A stretch of 10,404 nucleotides of DNA from Deinococcus sp. (GCA_023382135.1 JAMCQK010000227.1:1-10404); one strand, 5' to 3'. Shown: positions 1 through 7,257, numbered from the stretch's first letter. A program made the numbers and translations. Notes: generated by a model from the sequence alone, not told the origin.

Positions 1-252
1 CTGGTTGCGGCCTCCCAGCCGGGCGCTGGTGGTAGCGTCCAAGTTTTTTAGTTCCTGGTTGAGAATCTGGATCCGCTTTTGCTGCACATCCTGTAGCCGC
101 TTGTTCTGGTCCAACTGTTTCTTAAGGTCGGTGAGTGACGCCGCAAGGGATACCACGGGAAGAAGAGCCAACAATACTATCAAGACCGCCGGGCGGAAGT
201 TTGCCGGCCCGAGCCGCTGGCTGGGTCTGGAGCTTGGCGCCATGGGCTTCAT
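1..252 (-). CDS. N-terminal part of a secreted coiled-coil protein, EnvC/M23 murein hydrolase activator-like (cut by window edge)
   Basis: Eighty-four codons are visible before the window edge. A basic, Pro/Ser-rich N-terminus is followed by a hydrophobic stretch (about residues 21-38, rich in Val, Leu and Ala) ending in an Ala-Ala-Ser cleavage-like site, so a signal peptide is likely. From residue about 41 the sequence is Lys/Gln/Leu/Asn-rich with heptad-like spacing, the start of a coiled coil. Proteins with this layout that directly follow ftsX are typically EnvC or PcsB-like factors that activate or perform septal peptidoglycan cleavage under FtsEX control. The C-terminal LytM/M23 domain that would prove it lies outside the window. 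The ATG at 252-250 overlaps the ftsX TGA as ATGA, implying translational coupling. An in-frame ATG at 243-241 is the alternative. No strong Shine-Dalgarno precedes either. The last six visible codons repeat part of gckA (see findings). Confidence 0.6.
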   Translation of the reverse strand, partial: MKPMAPSSRPSQRLGPANFRPAVLIVLLALLPVVSLAASLTDLKKQLDQNKRLQDVQQKRIQILNQELKNLDATTSARLGGRNQ

Positions 253-1115
253 AGATCGGTTTCGCGCAAGTTGGCCCGGCTTGCCAAGTAAGCGCCGCCC
301 ACGCCCAGTGCGATCGAAAGCAGCAACATTGCCAGGGCGGCGCGCGCTATGTCCGGCGTACCCAAGACCGGCACAAAGGGGAGCAGCTGTTGCAGCGCTG
401 TGGCCAGAAAGTGGTAAGCCAGCCAGCCCAGTCCAAGCGCTAACACCGCCGCGCTGAGCGTAAGCAGCAGGCCTTCCACCATGAAAGGCCCCTGGATGAA
501 GCGCCGGGTAGCGCCAACCAGCTGCATCACCCGCAGTTCTTCGCGCCGGTTTTCAATCGAGAGCCGGATGGTGCCCATAATGCTAAAGAGGGTGTCGAAA
601 AGCAGCAGCACGATCAACAAGTTGACCGCCAGCCTAACGCCTCCAAGCACCTTCACCATCTGCTCGGTGATGGCGCCGCCATATTCCACGTTGCCGTCGC
701 CGATGCTGTCCATTCTTTCAAGCCTGCGCGCGACCTGGCGTACCAGCGAGGGGTCGGCCAGGGTGAGCTTAAGGGTATCGGGGAGCGGGTTATCAATTAG
801 CTCGGTGGCCTTCGAGAGCGCGGGGTAGGAAAGCTGCAGGTCTGCCAGCGCTTCTTCCCGGCTGATTAACTTGGTCTCGGTGATATCGCTCCAGGCTTGA
901 ATTTCCGCCAGCAGCTTCTCGGAATCCGCCCCCGGCTTGATGAAGGCGTATACATTCAGGTCGTTTTCCAGCGTCTGGACCACCCGGTTCAGGTTCCACA
1001 GCACCAAGCCCAGCAGGAAAAGCAGCGTAAAAGAGACCAGCGAAGTGGTCAGGGTGGCAAAAGTACTGGTGAGATGCTGTCTTAGGGCGCGCGCGGCCTG
1101 CGAGAAAGAGTACAC
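249..1115 (-). CDS. ftsX: Cell division protein FtsX (permease-like subunit of FtsEX)
   Basis: This is a 288-residue protein with the FtsX layout: a cytoplasmic N-terminus, TM1 at about 22-40, an extracellular domain at about 42-160, then TM2 (162-184), TM3 (211-233) and TM4 (258-276). The segment IRLSIENRREELRVMQLVGA (183-202) is the conserved cytoplasmic part just before TM3 in the FtsX/MacB permease superfamily. FtsX with the ATPase FtsE forms a membrane complex at the division site that switches on peptidoglycan hydrolases through an EnvC/PcsB-type partner, and the next gene encodes a candidate for that partner. The start is GTG at 1115-1113. No in-frame ATG precedes it and no clear Shine-Dalgarno is seen. 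The gap to the gckA stop is 54 nt. Unusually, ftsE is not directly upstream: glycerate kinase is. Function is firmly supported; the start is less sure. Confidence 0.93.
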   Translation of the reverse strand: MYSFSQAARALRQHLTSTFATLTTSLVSFTLLFLLGLVLWNLNRVVQTLENDLNVYAFIKPGADSEKLLAEIQAWSDITETKLISREEALADLQLSYPALSKATELIDNPLPDTLKLTLADPSLVRQVARRLERMDSIGDGNVEYGGAITEQMVKVLGGVRLAVNLLIVLLLFDTLFSIMGTIRLSIENRREELRVMQLVGATRRFIQGPFMVEGLLLTLSAAVLALGLGWLAYHFLATALQQLLPFVPVLGTPDIARAALAMLLLSIALGVGGAYLASRANLRETDL

Positions 1116-1121
1116 GGCTAT

Positions 1122-1127
1122 AGTGTA
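1122..1127 (-). promoter_or_regulatory. Candidate -10 element for a leaderless ftsX transcript
   Basis: In the 54-nt gckA-ftsX gap the minus strand reads TACACT, matching TANNNT, exactly 6 nt before the GTG start. That is the spacing expected if transcription begins at the start codon, as in leaderless mRNAs common in Deinococcota. No convincing -35 hexamer is present 16-18 nt upstream (TTGAGG at 1141-1136 is too close), so this is tentative. The alternative is readthrough from the glycolate operon. Confidence 0.25.
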
Positions 1128-1169
1128 AAGGCTCGCCTCAAAGATGCATGAGCTTTATGGGAACATGCC

Positions 1170-2423
1170 CTAAAAAACCAAGATGGCCCGGTAGTCATTA
1201 AGGTTGTTGGCGGTGGGGCCGGTAATCAGCGTATCTCCCAGCTTGTCAAAGAACCCGTAGGCGTTGTTATCGAACAAAAAATCTTTGGGATCCAGCCGTC
1301 CCGCCAGCGCGCGGGACCAGCTATCCGGCCCAGTCACTGCCCCGGCGGCCGTGGTGTTCCCGTCAATGCCGTCGGTATCCGCCGCCAGGGCCCACACCCC
1401 CGCTCCTTTCAGGTAATAGAGCAGCCAGAGCAGAAATTCCTGGTTGCGGCCTCCCAGACCCTTGCCCTTTACGCTTACGCTGGCTTCGCCGCCGGAAAGC
1501 AGTACTACCGGCGGGGCCACCGGCTGGTGGTTTTTGCGGATGCTTTCTACTACGCCCGCGTGGAAGCGGGCCAGCTCCCTGGCCTCGCCTTGAAAACGAT
1601 CCGAAAGAATCAGCACTGGGTAATTACGTTTTGCCAGATACTTCTTGGCGGCCTCGAGGAAGTTGATGCTCGAGCCAACCAGCCTGTTCTCCACCCGCGC
1701 GAAACTGGCGTCGCCAGGTTTGGGGCTTTCGGGCAGCAGGCCTTTCTGGCCACGCTTCAGTTGTTTGACGGCGCCACTCTCGCGCAAGCTAAGGCGGTAG
1801 CGTTCCAAGACCTCGAGGGCGTCTTGGTAGCTGGTTGGGTCCGGCACAGTGGGTCCCGAAGCAACCACCGAGAGATCATTGGAAGGAACATCCGAAATAC
1901 AAAGCGCGAGCACCCTGGCCTTGGTTGCGGTTACCAGCCTGCCTCCCTTAATCTTCGAGAGGTGCTTGCGTACCGCGTTAATCTCCTCGATATCCGCCCC
2001 AGAGCAGAGCAAGCTTTCGGTCAGGCCGCGTTTTTCCTCCAGGCTGATCCCGTGAGGCGCACACCAAAGCGCGCTCCCGCCCCCCGAGACCAGCACCAGC
2101 AGCAAGTCTGTTGGCGCCAGCAGGGAGACCAGCTCCAAGGCCCGCTCCGCCGCCCGCACGCTTTCTTGGTTCGGTACCGGGTGGCCCGCCAAAATAACTT
2201 CGGTGTTCTCAAGCTGTGGCGGGGGATCGCCGTAGTCCGGCTTCACCGCCAGCGCCTTCACGCCGGGGAAGACTGCCTGGGCGGCCTGGAGCATGGGGAT
2301 CGCCGCCTTGCCTAAGGAAAGAATTAGACTCGGCCTGGAGCTGGGAAGGTGGGCCTGCACCAGCAGCGCGGGATGGCAGGCCTCGAGGCCTGCCCGAAAA
2401 CTTTCCTCTAAAAGCCGCCGCAT
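1170..2423 (-). CDS. gckA: Glycerate 2-kinase (GckA/TtuD family, MOFRL)
   Basis: This 417-residue protein has the usual length and two-domain form of class II glycerate kinases. The N-terminal domain shows GHPVPNQ (80-86), SGGGSAL (113-119), KHLSKIKGG (153-161) and SDVPSNDLSVVASGPT (177-192). The C-terminal MOFRL domain shows SGGE (310-313), GLGGRNQE (322-329), DTDGIDG (349-355) and TGPTANNLND (401-410). A Lys in the LGKAA segment (residue 39) sits where the family's catalytic lysine is expected. The enzyme phosphorylates D-glycerate with ATP to 2-phosphoglycerate in the cytoplasm. It starts at ATG 2423, 3 nt after the glcF stop, and is the last metabolic gene of the operon, so its likely role is to return glycolate-derived glycerate to glycolysis. 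TtuD-type enzymes also act as hydroxypyruvate reductases in some older annotations, but these motifs favour the kinase. Confidence 0.93.
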   Translation of the reverse strand: MRRLLEESFRAGLEACHPALLVQAHLPSSRPSLILSLGKAAIPMLQAAQAVFPGVKALAVKPDYGDPPPQLENTEVILAGHPVPNQESVRAAERALELVSLLAPTDLLLVLVSGGGSALWCAPHGISLEEKRGLTESLLCSGADIEEINAVRKHLSKIKGGRLVTATKARVLALCISDVPSNDLSVVASGPTVPDPTSYQDALEVLERYRLSLRESGAVKQLKRGQKGLLPESPKPGDASFARVENRLVGSSINFLEAAKKYLAKRNYPVLILSDRFQGEARELARFHAGVVESIRKNHQPVAPPVVLLSGGEASVSVKGKGLGGRNQEFLLWLLYYLKGAGVWALAADTDGIDGNTTAAGAVTGPDSWSRALAGRLDPKDFLFDNNAYGFFDKLGDTLITGPTANNLNDYRAILVF

Positions 2424-2426
2424 GGT

Positions 2427-3692
2427 CTAGCCCAAAATTTCCCGGTAGGCGAGATCCAACACCTCGAGGGTGTGCAGCACCCTGAATTCCGGTGACTGTT
2501 TTTTGAGCGCTGCCTCAATCTGGGTAATGCAGCCGATGTTTCCGGTGGCCACCAGCCTGGCGCCCGAAGCCACAATATTGGCGGCCTTGCGCCGGCCTAG
2601 AGTGTTGGCAATCTCCGGCTGTTCCAGGTTGTAGCTACCCGCGGAGCCGCAGCACAGATCGCCTTCGGAAATTTCGACGAGATCTAGTCCTGGAATGGAA
2701 CTCAAGATACTTCGCGGCTCGCTCCGAACGCCCTGTGCGTGGGCCAGGTGGCAGGCGTCGTGGTAGGCCACTTGCACCGGGGAGTGAAGCGCCTTGGGAG
2801 CCAGCAGGCCCAGCTCGGAGAGAAACACCGAGACATCCTTGGACTGCTTGGCGAATCCCGCCGCTTTATCGAAATCCGCTTCTCCTTTGAACAGCAGCAG
2901 GTATTCGTGGATACCGGAGCCACAGCCCGCGGCGTTGGTGATGATGGCGTCAATGTCCGAAGGGAAGGCCTCGAGGTTCTTCCTGGCGAAAGCCAGAGCT
3001 CGTGCGCGTTCGCCGGTATGCATGGAAAGCGCTCCGCAGCAGCCCTGGCTCTTGGGGATCACCACCTCGACCCCGTTTTTTGCCAGCACCCTGAGCGTAG
3101 CCCAGTTAATCTCGGGCCTCAACACCTGCTGGGCGCAGCCCGCCAGAAGCGCCACCCGTGCCCGCCTGCTTCCTTCCGCCGGGTAAAGCTCTGGCAGCGG
3201 CCTGGCTGCGGGGAGGGCGCTGGGCAAAAGCTCCAAGGGCGCACTAAGTTTTTTTGGCAGCAAAGAGCCGAGGGGCTTGGCCAGGCTGCCGAACAAAGCG
3301 GCCGCCCGGAAACGCGCGGGGTAGGGCAGGGTTTCTTGAATGCCGAAGCGAAAGGCTTTTTCCAGGGGTGAACGGCGGCGCGTAGCTTCCTGATGCATGC
3401 GGTAAGAACTGATCAGCTCGCCGTAGGCAACTCCGCTCGGACAAGCGCTCACGCAGCCCAGGCAGCCCAGGCAGCGGTCCAGGTAGGGTTCCGCGTCCAC
3501 GGGCTTCAGGCTCCCTTCCAAGACTTCCTTCATCAGGAAGATCCGGCCCCGGGGCGAGTCCATTTCTTCCTGCAAGACCTGGTAGGTGGGACACGCGGGC
3601 AGGCAGAAGCCGCAATGAACGCACTGCTCCACCGCGCGCGCCATCGTCTCGCCCTGGGGCCCCAGCTTTTCAACAGGAATCTTGTGCTGCAT
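2427..3692 (-). CDS. glcF: Glycolate oxidase iron-sulfur subunit GlcF
   Basis: This 421-residue protein begins with two ferredoxin-type CxxCxxCxxxCP clusters: C24/C27/C30/C34 and C74/C77/C80/C84, expected to bind two [4Fe-4S] centres. Two CCG (cysteine-rich) domains follow: the first with C186, C218-C219 and C257, the second with C314 (HDACHL), C347-C348 (LCCGSAG) and C388. This is the full GlcF/heterodisulfide reductase D-like arrangement with no missing cysteine. GlcF passes electrons from the flavin subunits GlcD/GlcE to the membrane acceptor pool during glycolate oxidation to glyoxylate. The gene starts at ATG 3692, 9 nt after the glcE stop, and ends 3 nt before gckA, so it is clearly within an operon. 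The same family includes lactate oxidase LutA/LldE, but those are much shorter, and the glcD-glcE-glcF order argues for glycolate oxidase. Confidence 0.95.
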   Translation of the reverse strand: MQHKIPVEKLGPQGETMARAVEQCVHCGFCLPACPTYQVLQEEMDSPRGRIFLMKEVLEGSLKPVDAEPYLDRCLGCLGCVSACPSGVAYGELISSYRMHQEATRRRSPLEKAFRFGIQETLPYPARFRAAALFGSLAKPLGSLLPKKLSAPLELLPSALPAARPLPELYPAEGSRRARVALLAGCAQQVLRPEINWATLRVLAKNGVEVVIPKSQGCCGALSMHTGERARALAFARKNLEAFPSDIDAIITNAAGCGSGIHEYLLLFKGEADFDKAAGFAKQSKDVSVFLSELGLLAPKALHSPVQVAYHDACHLAHAQGVRSEPRSILSSIPGLDLVEISEGDLCCGSAGSYNLEQPEIANTLGRRKAANIVASGARLVATGNIGCITQIEAALKKQSPEFRVLHTLEVLDLAYREILG

Positions 3693-3701
3693 AGAAGTAG
3701 C

Positions 3702-4781
3702 TTATCTTGCGAACTTTCCTTGCGGGTCTAATGCGCGGGTTGCGCGTTCGCCGAAGGGATGTGCCGAGTTTATTCCCAAAGCGGGGCTAAGGGGGTTTCC
3801 GGCGAGCACCAGGCCCGCAAGTCCCTGGGTTTTGAGCAGCGTGTCGAGCTCTGTCCATGAGCCGTCCCAGGCCATGTACAGCAGATGTCCGGCGGCGTGG
3901 TAGCGCCGGGTGGAAGAGGGTAGGGGGTTACTGCTGTGCAAGAGTGCGGCCTCGAGGCCCGCAATTTTTTTCGGCGTGAGCGCCACCTTGACCAGCGGTT
4001 TTCCGCCCGCCCAGCCAAAGTTGTTGATGCCGCGCCAATAGCGGGCCTCCCTCTCGCCTTCCAGCAGTTCGCCGTCTTTTCCAAGGAACGACCAGAGCCT
4101 TCTGCTCCTCTCTTCAAGCGCTTTTTCCAGGCCGCCAAGCCTTAGTGCGAGGCCGGCCGGGGGTTCGAAATCCAACGCGTAGAGCTCGATAGCTGAAGCG
4201 GCTAGTCTGAGGCAGGCCTCGAGGGCTTCTTCCAACCGCCCAAAGGCCACCCTGAGCGTGCGGGTCGCCTGGGGGGCAGGGAACACCTTGAAAGAAAGCT
4301 CCACCAGCACCCCGAGCCTTCCGAGGCTTCCCACCATCAGCTTAGGCAGGTCAAAGCCGGCTGCGTTCTTCACCACCCTGCCGCCGCCTCTTACCAGGCT
4401 CCCCTCGCCGTCCACAAACTTAACGCCCAGAATAAAGTCGCGAACCCCGCCATAGCGCCAGCGCATCGGCCCGGAAAGCCCGGCGGCCACGGTTCCACCC
4501 AGGGTAGCTCCGGCATCCGCTAACGGCGGGTCGAAGGGCAGGTACTGGCCCTTCTCCGATAGCATCTTTTCAATTTCCAATAACGGCGTTCCCGCAAGCG
4601 CGGTAAACACAAACTCGCCCGCCTGGTATTCGAGCACCCCGGAAAGCCCCGAAACATCCAGCGTCACAGATCCATCTGCACCAGACAAGGCTTGCTTGCT
4701 GCCGCCCGCTCTGCACAATAGGCGTGGCTGGGCCTTGACCGCCTCTTGTATTTCGGGAATGGTGGGGGTCTTGATCACCAT
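3702..4781 (-). CDS. glcE: Glycolate oxidase FAD-binding subunit GlcE
   Basis: This 359-residue protein has an FAD-binding type 4 (PCMH) fold in its N-terminal half. Diagnostic segments are GATLGGTVAAGLSGP (91-105), RYGGVRDFILGVKFVDGEG (109-127) and GGRVVKNAAGFDLPKLM (133-149), the last being very typical of GlcE. The length matches the family (about 350-400). GlcE is the second flavoprotein of the GlcDEF complex and is required for glycolate oxidase activity. The start at ATG 4781 is supported by GGGAG at 4792-4788, 6 nt upstream. That site is partly inside a small hairpin (4790-4802). The gene follows glcD after 81 nt, the widest gap in this operon, and precedes glcF by 9 nt. Confidence 0.93.
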   Translation of the reverse strand: MVIKTPTIPEIQEAVKAQPRLLCRAGGSKQALSGADGSVTLDVSGLSGVLEYQAGEFVFTALAGTPLLEIEKMLSEKGQYLPFDPPLADAGATLGGTVAAGLSGPMRWRYGGVRDFILGVKFVDGEGSLVRGGGRVVKNAAGFDLPKLMVGSLGRLGVLVELSFKVFPAPQATRTLRVAFGRLEEALEACLRLAASAIELYALDFEPPAGLALRLGGLEKALEERSRRLWSFLGKDGELLEGEREARYWRGINNFGWAGGKPLVKVALTPKKIAGLEAALLHSSNPLPSSTRRYHAAGHLLYMAWDGSWTELDTLLKTQGLAGLVLAGNPLSPALGINSAHPFGERATRALDPQGKFAR

Positions 4782-4787
4782 AGGTGT

Positions 4788-4802
4788 CTCCCGGATACCG
4801 GG
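4788..4802 (-). promoter_or_regulatory. glcE ribosome binding site overlapped by a short hairpin
   Basis: On the minus strand, GGGAG (4792-4788) lies 6 nt before the glcE ATG. CCCGG (4802-4798), TAT, CCGGG (4794-4790) can fold into a 5-bp GC-only hairpin whose 3' arm covers the GGG of the Shine-Dalgarno. The sequence supports a stem that could limit glcE initiation, but any regulatory role is inference. Confidence 0.35.
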
Positions 4803-4836
4803 TTACCCTCCCCTGCGGAGGAGCGGCCAGAGACCA

Positions 4837-4885
4837 GGGGGGTTGTAATAAGCAACCGATAATTACTCACGTGAGATAACCCCCC
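4837..4885 (-). repeat. Inverted repeat across the glcD stop codon (operon-internal RNA structure)
   Basis: On the minus strand GGGGGGTT (4885-4878, last codons of glcD) is the perfect complement of AACCCCCC (4844-4837). This gives an 8-bp stem around a 33-nt loop that contains the stop codon. The loop holds the 10-bp perfect palindrome CTCACGTGAG (4866-4875). A second stem, GGTTG (4857-4853) with CAACC (4845-4841), competes with the outer stem for the AACC bases. A third 5-bp stem, GGAGG with CCTCC, lies at 4807-4821. No T-tract follows, so this is not a standard intrinsic terminator. A role in mRNA processing or in setting the ratio of glcD to glcEF is possible. Confidence 0.5.
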
Positions 4886-6308
4886 TCTTTTCCAGAGGAT
4901 GCAAGCCTTGGCGCACCAGAGCCTCCGCCTCGCCACCCGGAAACATCTTTCCGCGGTTCGACAGCTCGTGCGGGTCCACGCTTTGCCGAATTTTCCGCAT
5001 CAGCTCGATGTCAGCCTCGGCGAACATCGCGGGCAGGTAGCGCTTTTTTTCCATGCCCACACCGTGTTCGCCGGTGATCGAGCCTCCCAGGGCCACACAC
5101 AGCTTGAGGATTTCTCCCGCCAGTTCCTCGCCCCGCTCAAGTTCTCCGGGAACACGGCCGTCGTACAGAATCAGCGGGTGCAGGTTTCCGTCGCCGGCGT
5201 GGAAAACGTTTGCCACCCGGAGGCCATAGCGCAAAGAAAGTTTTTCGATTTCAGAAAGCGCTTGTCCCAGCTTGGAGCGCGGCACCACCCCGTCTTGCAC
5301 GATGTAATCCGGCGAGAGCCTCCCCACCGCCGAAAAGGCGGCCTTGCGGCCTTTCCAGATTTTTGCTCGCTCCGCCTCGTTCCTGGCTATCTGCACTTTG
5401 TAAGCCCTCGAGGCCTCAATTACCTCTGAAAGATGCCTGGCCTCCGCCTCCACTTCCAAAGTTTCGCCCTCGAGCTCCACGATCAGAAGCGCTTTGGCAT
5501 CTTGCGGGTATCCCGCCTGCACCGCGGCTTCGGCGGCTTCGATAGCCAGCGAGTCCATAATCTCCATCGCGCCGGGCAGCAGCCCGCTGGCCACCACCAT
5601 GGCCACCGCGCTACCAGCTTTTTCCAGCGAGTCGTAGGCGGCGAGAACGGTGTGGTACTTTTCTGGTTTTGGAAGCAGCCGCAACTTGATTTCAAGCGCG
5701 ACCCCCATCAGCCCTTCCGAACCCACGAACAGGCCCAGCCAGTCGGGGCCGGTGTTTTCCAGGCTTTCGCCGCCGAGTTCCACCACCTCGCCCGTGGGCA
5801 GCACCACCTTCGCGCCCAGTACGTGGTTCGAGGTCATCCCGTATTTCAAGCAGTGCGCGCCGCCAGAGTTGAAGGCCAGATTACCGCCGATGGTCGATAC
5901 CGGCTGCGAGGAAGGGTCGGGCGCGTAATACAGCCCGAAGGGTGCGGCGGCCTTGGAAACATCCAGATTCACCACCCCCGGCTCTACCACCGCTACGCGC
6001 TCTTTGGGGTCGAGCTTCAAAATCCGGTTGAGCCGGTTGAGCCCGATCACCAGTCCGCCATCAATCGGCAGCGAACCACCCGAAAGGCTGGTGCCACTGC
6101 CGCGCGCCACGAAAGGAATCTGGTGCTTTGCGCACCAGCGCACGGTTTCAATCACTTCGCCGGCGCTTTCGGGGAGCGCCACCGCCAATGGCTTGGCCTT
6201 GAACGCGGTGAGCGCGTCCGACTGGTACGGCGAGAGCGCGGCCGCGGCCGTCAGAAGCCTGCCTGCGGGCAGCAGCTTGGAAAGCTCTTGAAGGACTTCT
6301 TTACTCAT
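4863..6308 (-). CDS. glcD: Glycolate oxidase FAD-linked subunit GlcD
   Basis: This 481-residue protein is the expected length for GlcD. An N-terminal FAD-binding type 4 domain carries RGSGTSLSGG (69-78), DPSSQPVSTIGGNLAFNSGG (131-150) and GSEGLMGV (196-203). The C-terminal FAD-oxidase C domain carries VFHAGDGNLHP (368-378), GEHGVGMEK (413-421) and a final NRGKMFP segment. GlcD is the catalytic flavoprotein that oxidises glycolate (and often D-lactate) to the 2-oxoacid. The start at ATG 6308 overlaps the end of the upstream permease gene by 8 nt (ATGAGTAA), indicating coupled translation. A basic tail of about 20 residues after the usual C-terminal motif is encoded by sequence that also forms an inverted repeat. 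A D-lactate dehydrogenase of the same family is the alternative, but glcE and glcF next to it make glycolate the better substrate call. Confidence 0.95.
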   Translation of the reverse strand: MSKEVLQELSKLLPAGRLLTAAAALSPYQSDALTAFKAKPLAVALPESAGEVIETVRWCAKHQIPFVARGSGTSLSGGSLPIDGGLVIGLNRLNRILKLDPKERVAVVEPGVVNLDVSKAAAPFGLYYAPDPSSQPVSTIGGNLAFNSGGAHCLKYGMTSNHVLGAKVVLPTGEVVELGGESLENTGPDWLGLFVGSEGLMGVALEIKLRLLPKPEKYHTVLAAYDSLEKAGSAVAMVVASGLLPGAMEIMDSLAIEAAEAAVQAGYPQDAKALLIVELEGETLEVEAEARHLSEVIEASRAYKVQIARNEAERAKIWKGRKAAFSAVGRLSPDYIVQDGVVPRSKLGQALSEIEKLSLRYGLRVANVFHAGDGNLHPLILYDGRVPGELERGEELAGEILKLCVALGGSITGEHGVGMEKKRYLPAMFAEADIELMRKIRQSVDPHELSNRGKMFPGGEAEALVRQGLHPLEKRGVISRE

Positions 6309-7251
6309 AGGCTTTCTTGGTCACACCTGCTCTTCCCAGCTGTCCGGCAACATAGGCGCCAAACAGCATCAAGAAGGCCGCGCCGACTTCTCTGCCGGTA
6401 ATCGTCTCCCCGAACAGTAGAGACCCCAGCATTACCGCGATCACCGGTGAAACAAACGTGTAGAGCGCCACCCGCGAGGAGGGCCAGCGCTTGAGCAGGT
6501 ACTGGTAGAGGGTGAAGCCAAGGAGCGAACCCACCACCACCAAGTACATCAGGCTGCCAAAAATCGTAGGTGCGAATATCTGCCGCCAGGTATCGAGCCG
6601 AATAGTTTCGGTTGCGCCGCTGAGCGCAAGAAGCCCTATACCTCCGATCATCATCTGAACCGCCGACATGGTGATGGCCGGGTGGCGGAGCGCTACCGGC
6701 CTCACCAGCACGGTTCCCCAGGAATAACAGCTTGAACCCAGGGCAATGGCGATAATTGCCAGCTCTTCAGCAGGCCTCGAGGAAGCTAACTGTTGACCGA
6801 GTGAGGCTGCGCTGGGACCAAGCAGCAAGCCAAGCCCCAGAACGCCCGTGCCAATGCCCACCGCCTTGGTCCAAGCAAAAGGCTCCTGCCGGTACGCCAG
6901 GCTGAAACCCAGCATCGAGATGGCCACCGTGGCCAGGTTCACCACGGCGGAAAGACCGGAGTCCACGCGCTCAATACCCCAGTTCAGAAGCCCGTAGTTC
7001 ACCGTGATCATGAAGAGCGAAGCCGGTACCACTCTCAGCCAGTCCGGCTTTTCAAGCCGGGTCAGGTTTCCACGGAAAAACATCCAGACCCCGAGCACCA
7101 ACCCGGCCAGCGCAAATCGCAGGCCCGCATAGAAGAAAGGAGGCAGGGCCTCGAGGCCTTGCTTAATCGCCACATAGGTCGAGCCCCAGCTCAGGCACAG
7201 CAACCAGAAGGCGACGGTTGCTAGTCGTTTCTGGGATGCCACGGGGAACAC
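6301..7251 (-). CDS. EamA/DMT-family permease (RhaT/YedA-like)
   Basis: This 316-residue, very hydrophobic protein has about ten predicted membrane segments in two EamA repeats. LSWGSTYVAIKQGLEALPPF near residues 19-38 is the hallmark first-helix region. SPVIAVMLGSLLFGE near 266-280 is the matching second-repeat signature. DMT permeases move small metabolites or drugs across the inner membrane, and substrate cannot be read from sequence. The gene opens the glycolate operon and overlaps glcD by 8 nt, so a role in moving glycolate, glyoxylate or a pathway product is plausible but inferred. The start is GTG 7251; the two ATGs at 7259 and 7256 are out of frame. GGAG at 7267-7264 lies 12 nt upstream, longer than ideal. 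Confidence 0.88.
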   Translation of the reverse strand: MFPVASQKRLATVAFWLLCLSWGSTYVAIKQGLEALPPFFYAGLRFALAGLVLGVWMFFRGNLTRLEKPDWLRVVPASLFMITVNYGLLNWGIERVDSGLSAVVNLATVAISMLGFSLAYRQEPFAWTKAVGIGTGVLGLGLLLGPSAASLGQQLASSRPAEELAIIAIALGSSCYSWGTVLVRPVALRHPAITMSAVQMMIGGIGLLALSGATETIRLDTWRQIFAPTIFGSLMYLVVVGSLLGFTLYQYLLKRWPSSRVALYTFVSPVIAVMLGSLLFGETITGREVGAAFLMLFGAYVAGQLGRAGVTKKAYE

Positions 7252-7257
7252 GACATC

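Noticed and set aside
1146..1168. GCATG/CATGC inverted repeat after gckA as a terminator
   Set aside because: The stem is only 5 bp with a 13-nt loop and is not followed by a run of T on the minus strand.
1527..2315. Plus-strand open frame opposite gckA (262 codons)
   Set aside because: It is antisense to the conserved glycerate kinase domains, and its translation shows no recognisable domain.
4866..4875. CTCACGTGAG as a transcription-factor operator
   Set aside because: The palindrome is perfect, but it overlaps the glcD stop inside a larger RNA inverted repeat and no second copy or promoter is nearby, so structure is the simpler reading.
5433..6401. Long plus-strand open frame opposite glcD (322 codons)
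   Set aside because: It lies antisense to a fully convincing GlcD, has a low-complexity His/Arg/Gln-rich translation with no family signature, and is a typical by-product of GC-rich codon use.
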